From Candidatus Tayloriibacteriota bacterium (GTDB lineage: Bacteria; Patescibacteriota; Minisyncoccia; Phycocordibacterales; JARIHA01), in contig JARIHA010000161.1 of assembly GCA_029288475.1 (NCBI GenBank), positions 1 to 6,440 on the forward strand: a stretch of 6,440 nucleotides of DNA, read 5' to 3'. A program made the position numbers and the translations under genes. Each line of letters starts with the position of its first letter. Position 1 is the stretch's first letter. A model generated the notes under the pieces. That model saw only the letters and a program-made list of their open reading frames with translations. It did no database searches and had not been told where the DNA came from. Of the stretch, positions 1 to 4,611 are shown one piece after another.

Positions 1-24
1 ATCTCTTCAGAAACACCACTAGGT

Positions 25-936
25 TTATCTCTCCCCCTCCCTCAAAATACGAATCCTGTCCTCAATCGGAGGATGTGTATCAAACAACCTTGCCAGCCAG
101 TTTTTGCGCTGACTTGGGCCAAAAGGATTTGAAATATATAAATGCGCCATGGCATTATTTGCATGCTTCATTTCCCCGCCATAAGAATCATCATAAGCAG
201 AAATTTTTTCCAATGCAGAAGCCAGTCCCTCAGGATAACGCGTAAGAAGTACCCCTGAAGCATCGGCCAAATATTCACGATTCCTTGAAATAGCGAGCTT
301 AATCAGCGTAGCAAAGATAGGAGCTACTATTGCCCCCACGATAGCAATCACTAGAAATACTGGATTACCTCCCTGCCCATCGTCTCTCTTTCTTCCACCT
401 CCAAACGCCAGTGATCTTAAGAAAAAGTCAGAAGCAATAACTACAAGTCCAGCAAGGACCACTACAACAGTAGAAACTAACATGTCCCTATTCCCTACAT
501 GAGAAAGCTCGTGAGAAATCACACCTTCAAGCTCATTCTTGTTCAAAATAGCAAGCAAGCCGGAAGTTACCGCTACTACTGCATGTTCTTTATTTCTTCC
601 TGTAGCAAATGCGTTTGGAACTGCATCATCAATCACATAAATCTTTGGCACTGGCAATCCAGCTGTAGTGGAAAGATTTTCTACTGTATTCCAAAGCTGT
701 GGATATTCTTCGCGAGTAACAGGATGAGCCCGAGAAAGAGCAATCACCAATTTATCTGAATACCAATAACTGCCGATATTCATAAGCACACTAAAGATCA
801 CTGCAAAATACAGAATAAAGATATTATTGTATATATAGCTAAATGCCCAGCCCAATCCAACGATGAGGGCAAGAAAAACAGCCATGAGCAACCATGTTTT
901 TCTAATGTTTTCAGCTTGATGAGTGTAAATGGTCAT
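25..936 (-). CDS. htpX: HtpX-family membrane zinc metalloprotease (M48)
   Basis: Integral-membrane zinc endopeptidase that in studied bacteria cleaves misfolded or damaged membrane proteins on the cytoplasmic side of the membrane. Seen in the 303-residue product: two N-terminal membrane segments (about 15-35 and 39-57), the zinc motif HELSH at 142-146 with catalytic Glu143, two further hydrophobic stretches (about 152-172 and 192-216), the third zinc ligand Glu221 in NREYLAD, and the family's C-terminal FDTHPP block at 285-290. A Gly/charged loop (about 179-191) separates membrane segments three and four. Length and motif order are those of a complete HtpX. The ATG at 936 is chosen because MTIYTHQ followed by a hydrophobic segment fits the family N-terminus. 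A purine-rich AGCAGG directly abuts it, which is too close for a normal Shine-Dalgarno. It lies 18 bases after lemA and is probably cotranscribed with it. No terminator is visible in the 24 bases after its stop. Confidence 0.96.
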   Translation of the reverse strand: MTIYTHQAENIRKTWLLMAVFLALIVGLGWAFSYIYNNIFILYFAVIFSVLMNIGSYWYSDKLVIALSRAHPVTREEYPQLWNTVENLSTTAGLPVPKIYVIDDAVPNAFATGRNKEHAVVAVTSGLLAILNKNELEGVISHELSHVGNRDMLVSTVVVVLAGLVVIASDFFLRSLAFGGGRKRDDGQGGNPVFLVIAIVGAIVAPIFATLIKLAISRNREYLADASGVLLTRYPEGLASALEKISAYDDSYGGEMKHANNAMAHLYISNPFGPSQRKNWLARLFDTHPPIEDRIRILREGER

Positions 937-954
937 CCTGCTTTTAAAATTAAG

Positions 955-1509
955 TTAAAACTTCACTTCTACAGCATTCTTGGCAGCTTCATCAGCAGCA
1001 CCCAACTCGAAGAATTCCATTTTTTCAAAATGAAATGAATTAGCAATGATGTTTCCAGGAAATGACTGCATTCTGATATTCAAGTCGCGAACATTCCCAT
1101 TATAAAATCTGCGTGCAGCCTGAATCTTATCTTCTGTATCAGAAAGCTCGCTCTGCAATCCGAGGAAGTTCTGATTTGCCTTCAAATCCGGATATGCTTC
1201 TGCAATAGCAAAGACGGACTTAAGTGCACCAGTCAATACATTTTCTGCCTGTGCCTTGTCTCCTACGCTTTGTGCCCCAAGAGCTGCGGAGCGCGCTTTG
1301 GTTACGTTCTCAAATGCACTGCTCTCATGAGCGGCATATCCTTTGACAGTATTTACCAAATTAGGAATAAGGTCATAACGTCTTTTAAGTTGAACATCAA
1401 TGTCTGCCCATGCTTCTTTCGCACGATTCATCAAGCTAACAAGGCTGTTATATGAAGCAGCAACCCAGATAAGCAAGATAACGATAATACCAAGAATAAT
1501 CCATGCCAT
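955..1509 (-). CDS. lemA: LemA family protein
   Basis: LemA proteins are small membrane-anchored helical-bundle proteins whose biochemical role is not settled; they are often encoded beside htpX-type proteases, which suggests a part in membrane protein quality control. Seen here: an N-terminal membrane segment (residues 2-18), the family block around AWADIDVQLKRRYDLIPNLV (33-52), AYPDLKAN (105-112), then LQSELSDTEDKI and ARRFYN (118-137), and the FPGN turn (150-153) before a C-terminal FEKMEFFEL. The 184 residues are a normal full length. The frame stays open upstream to a GTG at 1566 that would add 19 residues and overlap the preceding gene by 11 bases. I prefer the ATG at 1509 because MAWIILG starts the membrane helix directly, as in relatives. 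That ATG is preceded by an A/T-only run with no Shine-Dalgarno. It lies 46 bases after the GerMN-domain gene and 18 before htpX. Confidence 0.93.
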   Translation of the reverse strand: MAWIILGIIVILLIWVAASYNSLVSLMNRAKEAWADIDVQLKRRYDLIPNLVNTVKGYAAHESSAFENVTKARSAALGAQSVGDKAQAENVLTGALKSVFAIAEAYPDLKANQNFLGLQSELSDTEDKIQAARRFYNGNVRDLNIRMQSFPGNIIANSFHFEKMEFFELGAADEAAKNAVEVKF

Positions 1510-1555
1510 AAAAATAAAATAATTAAAATTATTGATAAATAAACTTTGCTCGTTT

Positions 1556-2107
1556 CTATTTCTCACTAAAAACCAAATCAGTCTTTACGCCATTCAAATA
1601 AGACTGGACCGAAAGCACAGTAGGAAACTGCAGGGCGGCTTGTTCAATCTGAGCTTTCAATCGAGGGTCATCGCAGACTCCCCCAAGCGGACCAACACTG
1701 CCGGTAAGATATACGTTTGCGACCCCTTGCACAATATCGACGTGATCAAACTTCAAATCATCCCTTGTACTAATGAAATTTCCCGGACTATCGATCGGCG
1801 GCCACGGCGTCTTATCAGAAAAAAGCGCCGTGTAAACTGCCGTGAGCGGCCCTGTAGTTACTGAAACATCACGATCAGTCATTACTACTTTATCACACCC
1901 AATAACCGTCCCGCCATAGTTGGCGTTGCCAGAGTCTATAAGAAGCGGAATTTGCACGCGAGCGATCGAAGAATTCTGCGGTACAAGAGATGAAAGAGGC
2001 TGATCGTTACCACTATTCTTTTGCAATGTATATACATAGTAACTACCCGTAATAATGAGAAGGATGATTAGAATGAAGCTGAAAGTATGATGATGGTTTC
2101 TTTCCAT
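1556..2107 (-). CDS. Membrane-anchored GerMN-domain protein
   Basis: The 183-residue product has a basic, His-rich N-terminus (HHH at 5-7), one membrane segment (about 9-27), a short polar linker, and a C-terminal domain (about 52-182) that I recognise as GerMN, the domain named from Bacillus sporulation/germination protein GerM. Supporting pattern: CDKVVMTDRDVSVTTGPLTA (71-90), then GVANVYLTG (128-136), CDDPRLKAQIEQ (145-156), FPTV (161-164) and LNG (171-173). The topology predicted is N-in with the domain outside the cell. Cys71 and Cys145 could pair as a disulfide. The domain's function in non-sporulating bacteria is unknown, and I infer only an envelope role. The frame extends up to a TTG at 2140, but the ATG at 2107 is favoured because a TGGTACAAT promoter element lies inside that extension. 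It leads a likely three-gene unit with lemA and htpX. Domain call is from remembered pattern, not a profile search. Confidence 0.85.
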   Translation of the reverse strand: MERNHHHTFSFILIILLIITGSYYVYTLQKNSGNDQPLSSLVPQNSSIARVQIPLLIDSGNANYGGTVIGCDKVVMTDRDVSVTTGPLTAVYTALFSDKTPWPPIDSPGNFISTRDDLKFDHVDIVQGVANVYLTGSVGPLGGVCDDPRLKAQIEQAALQFPTVLSVQSYLNGVKTDLVFSEK

Positions 2108-2116
2108 GATTACAGT

Positions 2117-2125
2117 ATTGTACCA
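2117..2125 (-). promoter_or_regulatory. Extended -10 promoter for the GerMN-lemA-htpX unit
   Basis: Read on the minus strand this is TGGTACAAT: a TGn extension followed by a hexamer matching TATAAT at five of six positions. No good -35 hexamer stands 16-18 bases upstream, which is usual for extended -10 promoters. It lies between the groEL terminator and the GerMN-domain gene. Transcription would start about seven bases after the hexamer, near 2110, only about three bases before the ATG at 2107, giving an almost leaderless message. Prediction from sequence only. Confidence 0.5.
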
Positions 2126-2170
2126 CAAAAACAAAGGCAAGGATATGCCACGAATGGGCGACTGAGCAGA

Positions 2171-2195
2171 GCAAAAAGCCAGCAGGCTTTTATGC
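2171..2195 (-). terminator. Rho-independent terminator of the groES-groEL operon
   Basis: On the minus strand, about 45 bases past the groEL stop, AAAAGCC-TGCT-GGCTTTT forms a 7-bp hairpin with a four-base loop. Three more pairs (GCA/TGC) extend it past a one-base bulge. The 3' arm runs into five T residues, then GC and a mixed sequence, so the U-tract is short and lies partly inside the stem. Placement between groEL and the next promoter supports the call. The opposite-strand reading also has a T run but no plus-strand gene precedes it. Confidence 0.6.
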
Positions 2196-2241
2196 GTTCT
2201 CTGGCACGTATATTATTTCCCCTGCGGATTACTTAACCTAC

Positions 2242-3906
2242 TTAGTATCCCATTCCTGGCATTCCCCCGCCCATATCATTGGCACCATTCATTTTTTCTT
2301 CTCTTGGTTCATCAGCGATCGCCGCTTCTGTCGTAAGAAGGATTGCGGCTGCTGAAGCAGCATTTTGAATTCCGCATCGCGCCACTTTTACCGGGTCAAT
2401 GATTCCTGCCGCGAGCATATCTGAAATGATTTCATCAGTGAGCGCATTGTAGCCGGCATTGCCTTTTGCATTCTTTATTTTTTCTACAATAACTGATCCG
2501 TCATCCTTTCCAGCATTGATAGCGATCTGCTTAAGAGGAGCTTCGAGTGCCTTGAGCACGATCTCAAATCCGACACGGAATTCACTTGCCATTCCCCCAG
2601 CCTTTTCAGAATCCTTCTGCATTGATGAACGAGCTTTATCTGCTGCCTTTATGAGAGCACTACCTCCACCAGCAATGATACCTTCTTCAATTGCCGCCTT
2701 TGTTGCGTTGACTGCATCCTCGATCTTAAGTTTCAAATATTTCATTTCTGTTTCCGTTGCCGCACCTACCCGAATAACTGCAACTCCTCCGGAAAGCTTC
2801 GCGATTCTCTTTTCTAATGTTTCCTTATCATATTTTGAATCAAGAGCTGCGAGCTGTCGCTTAAGAGCTGCGACACGCTTTTCGATATCCGCCTTTTTAC
2901 CTTTACCTCCGACAATAATAGTCTTTTCTTTTGTAGCAATTATTCTGTTTACACGCCCAAGAACTGAAAGGTCAGCGCTCTCAAGCTTAGTCCCGATCTC
3001 CTCAGAAACAACCTTTGCTCCGCAGGTTACAGCAATATCCTCAAGCATTTCCTTCTTTCGATCTCCGTATCCAGGAGCCTTAATAGCGAGAATATTAAAT
3101 GAACCCCTTACTTTATTGAGAATAAATGTCGTCAACGCTTCGCCATCAACATCATCTGCAATAACAATCAATTCTTTCTTGCCCGTTTGAGCAAGTTTTT
3201 CAAGTAAGGGCAAAATCTCCTTGATAGAAGAGATCTTTTTATCAGTAATAAGAATCGGCGCGTCAGTATACTCTGCCTCCATTCTCTCGGCATTAGTAAT
3301 CATGTAAGGAGACACATATCCTTTATCAAATTCAAGACCTTCCACCACTTCTGATTCAACCCCAGTAGTTTGAGACTCTTCAACGGTAACAACTCCGTCC
3401 TTTCCAACCTTATCTATAGTATCAGCTATAATAGTACCGATTTCGGCTGATTCAGAAGAAATAGTAGCAATCTGACGAATCTCATCCTTGCTCTTGATAG
3501 GCTTTGCAATTTCCCGAAGAGCTTTCACTACTTCCACTGAGGCTCGTTCAATGCCAAGCTTTATGCCCATAGCATTTACTCCCATCGTAGTATGCTTCAT
3601 TCCTTCGCCAATAATCGCTTGAGTGAGCACTACTGAAGTAGTAGTACCATCTCCCGCCATATCATTGGTTTTTGTTGCCACTTCTTTAACGATTTCGGCT
3701 CCCATATTTTCAAACTTATCAGTCAGAGTGATCTCCTTTGCAATAGAAACACCGTCATTAGTGATGGTTGGCGCTCCATAACCTTTGTCCAACACTACAT
3801 TTCGTCCCCGAGGACCGATAGTGATCTTTACTGCATTTGCTACCTTATCCACACCGCTTTTCAATTTCTTGCGTGCATCTTCGTTAAAAATGATTTGTTT
3901 AGCCAT
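2242..3906 (-). CDS. groEL: Chaperonin GroEL (Hsp60, Cpn60)
   Basis: Group I chaperonin that forms double heptameric rings and folds cytosolic proteins in an ATP-driven chamber capped by GroES. The 554 residues cover the whole protein: equatorial ATP-binding parts with TIGPRGRNV (28-37), Asp51, and GDGTTT (85-90, with Asp86); the apical domain with DKGYVSPY (194-201) and KAPGYGDRRK-like KAPGYGDRKK (276-285); and the returning equatorial part with catalytic Asp397 in EDAVNAT and EEGIIAGGG (407-415). The three aspartates correspond to E. coli D52, D87 and D398. Between about 421 and 450, after the AGGG motif, it carries roughly eight more residues than E. coli GroEL. The tail ends in a short Gly/Met repeat (MGGGMPGMGY) that is abbreviated compared with the classic GGM tail. 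The ATG at 3906 gives the standard MAKQI start, 20 bases after the groES stop, with no evident Shine-Dalgarno. Confidence 0.99.
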   Translation of the reverse strand: MAKQIIFNEDARKKLKSGVDKVANAVKITIGPRGRNVVLDKGYGAPTITNDGVSIAKEITLTDKFENMGAEIVKEVATKTNDMAGDGTTTSVVLTQAIIGEGMKHTTMGVNAMGIKLGIERASVEVVKALREIAKPIKSKDEIRQIATISSESAEIGTIIADTIDKVGKDGVVTVEESQTTGVESEVVEGLEFDKGYVSPYMITNAERMEAEYTDAPILITDKKISSIKEILPLLEKLAQTGKKELIVIADDVDGEALTTFILNKVRGSFNILAIKAPGYGDRKKEMLEDIAVTCGAKVVSEEIGTKLESADLSVLGRVNRIIATKEKTIIVGGKGKKADIEKRVAALKRQLAALDSKYDKETLEKRIAKLSGGVAVIRVGAATETEMKYLKLKIEDAVNATKAAIEEGIIAGGGSALIKAADKARSSMQKDSEKAGGMASEFRVGFEIVLKALEAPLKQIAINAGKDDGSVIVEKIKNAKGNAGYNALTDEIISDMLAAGIIDPVKVARCGIQNAASAAAILLTTEAAIADEPREEKMNGANDMGGGMPGMGY

Positions 3907-3926
3907 ATCGTGTATAAATTAACTGC

Positions 3927-4259
3927 CTAGCTGATAATAGCGAGAATATTCTCTTCTTTTAGAATAAAAAACTCTTCTTCATCGATTTTTACGTCATCAA
4001 AACCATATTTAGAAAAAAGCACCATGTCGCCAACCTTAACTCGCATAGGAACAATCTTGCCGTTCTGATCCATTCTCCCTTCGCCAACCGCAACAACTTC
4101 TCCCTGCTCAGGCTTTTCCTTGCTTATCGTTTCAGGAATAATGATGCCTGAAGGGCTTTTTTTGTCATCCCCTGAAAAAGGCTTAATGAGAACCCGGTCT
4201 GCCAATGGCTGAATCTTGCTGCTAACTTTCGTTTTTGAAATATCTTTTTTCATATTCAT
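3927..4259 (-). CDS. groES: Co-chaperonin GroES (Cpn10)
   Basis: Heptameric lid of the GroEL folding chamber. Seen in the product: the PLADRVLIKP core strand, a mobile loop ending in SGIIIPE whose three Ile residues correspond to the GroEL-binding IVL of E. coli, then the GEVVAVGEGR strand, VKVGDMVLFSKYG, and the C-terminal EENILAIIS. Compared with E. coli GroES it carries about 13-15 extra, mostly Lys/Ser residues before the first strand. Two ATGs are possible: 4259 (110 residues, MNMKKDIS) and 4253 (108 residues, MKKDIS). A GGGG seven bases before 4259 is a weak ribosome-binding candidate, while a TATACT -10 box at 4266-4261 would place the transcript start at about 4254-4253 and favour the second ATG as a leaderless start. 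First gene of the groES-groEL operon, divergent from secG. No CIRCE operator is present upstream. Confidence 0.97.
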   Translation of the reverse strand: MNMKKDISKTKVSSKIQPLADRVLIKPFSGDDKKSPSGIIIPETISKEKPEQGEVVAVGEGRMDQNGKIVPMRVKVGDMVLFSKYGFDDVKIDEEEFFILKEENILAIIS

Positions 4260-4260
4260 T

Positions 4261-4287
4261 AGTATACCCCAAAATACAAACAAGCAA
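4261..4287 (-). promoter_or_regulatory. Candidate groES-groEL promoter
   Basis: On the minus strand TATACT (4266-4261) matches the -10 consensus at five of six positions. Fifteen bases further up stands TTGCTT (4287-4282), only a weak -35. The implied start point, about 4254-4253, falls on the second groES ATG. The control region to secG is just 83 bases, so the promoter must lie close to here, but the exact boxes are inferred. Confidence 0.4.
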
Positions 4288-4305
4288 ACATTGCCGGGGT
4301 AAACT
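4261..4305. repeat. Imperfect inverted repeat in the groES/secG divergent control region
   Basis: AGTATACCCC at 4261-4270 is mirrored by GGGGTAAACT at 4296-4305: nine of ten positions pair, with 25 bases between the arms. The left arm covers the proposed groES -10 box and the right arm ends one base before the proposed secG -35 box (4307). The core word TATACCC recurs at 4335-4341, just before the secG start. This could be a pair of operator half-sites, but it is not the known CIRCE sequence and no binding protein can be named. Chance similarity is possible in so short a region. Confidence 0.4.
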
Positions 4306-4306
4306 T

Positions 4307-4335
4307 TTGACTTTGAACCCCATTCCTGCTAAGCT
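4307..4335 (+). promoter_or_regulatory. Candidate secG promoter
   Basis: TTGACT (4307-4312) matches the -35 consensus at five of six bases. Seventeen bases later TAAGCT (4330-4335) is a poor -10 hexamer but is preceded by TGC, giving an extended -10 form. The start point would be about 4342, immediately at the secG ATG (4343). The better-looking TATACC at 4335-4340 is 22 bases from the -35 and would start transcription inside codon two, so it is less likely. Confidence 0.38.
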
Positions 4336-4342
4336 ATACCCA

Positions 4343-4576
4343 ATGAATACTCTACGCGCGCTTCTGCCATACATACAAATGTTGTTGTCTGTGCTTCTTA
4401 TTGCAGCAGTTTTGCTCCAGCAATCAAGCGCGGGTCTTGGCGGTGCATTCGGAGAAAGCAACAACTTTGGAACCGGATATCACACGCGTCGTGGGTTTGA
4501 GAAATTCCTTTTCAATGGAACGATCATTCTGAGTATTCTTTTCGCACTGTCAGCCCTTGCTGCCCTCAAAATCTAA
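4343..4576 (+). CDS. secG: Preprotein translocase subunit SecG
   Basis: SecG is the small accessory subunit of the SecYEG channel and helps SecA-driven export across the cytoplasmic membrane. The 77-residue product has the family's two-helix hairpin: membrane segment one at about 5-26, a short loop, and segment two at about 54-75. The diagnostic stretch LLQQSSAGLGGAFG (24-37) follows the first helix, and TRRGFEKFLF (48-57) leads into the second. Length is normal for SecG. The frame is open upstream to 4235, but the ATG at 4343 is chosen because the earlier part overlaps groES and its promoter and the product then begins just before the first membrane helix. No Shine-Dalgarno precedes it; the message may be leaderless from the promoter just upstream. 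The next gene starts 35 bases after its stop on the same strand. Confidence 0.95.
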   Translation: MNTLRALLPYIQMLLSVLLIAAVLLQQSSAGLGGAFGESNNFGTGYHTRRGFEKFLFNGTIILSILFALSALAALKI

Positions 4577-4594
4577 CTATTAAAAGCTAACTAT
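4573..4594 (+). repeat. Short direct repeat CTAACTAT between secG and the next gene
   Basis: The eight-base word CTAACTAT occurs at 4573-4580, overlapping the secG stop codon, and again at 4587-4594, with six bases between. No hairpin terminator is visible here, so readthrough from secG into the following gene is likely. The repeat may be a small local duplication without function. Confidence 0.4.
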
Positions 4595-4611
4595 CGACAA
4601 AAGACGCCGAA

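Noticed and set aside
1510..1566. Longer lemA starting at a GTG at 1566
   Set aside because: It would add 19 residues, overlap the GerMN gene by 11 bases, and place polar, Asn-rich sequence before the membrane helix that normally begins LemA. The ATG at 1509 fits the family better.
1532..1864. Plus-strand open frame opposite the GerMN gene
   Set aside because: It is antisense to a gene with clear domain structure, its product is basic and low in recognisable pattern, and it has no start signals.
2459..3190. Long open frame (243 codons) on the plus strand inside groEL
   Set aside because: It lies wholly antisense to the highly conserved groEL coding sequence, has no family features, and is very rich in Ser, Ala and Pro, as expected from the complement of groEL codons. 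No promoter or ribosome site precedes it.
4260..4342. CIRCE (HrcA) operator upstream of groES
   Set aside because: Searched by eye on both strands; neither TTAGCACTC nor GAGTGCTAA nor a near match with a nine-base gap is present.
4222..4464. Minus-strand open frame across the groES start and secG
   Set aside because: It overlaps the groES 5' end in another frame and is antisense to most of secG; its product shows no recognisable family.
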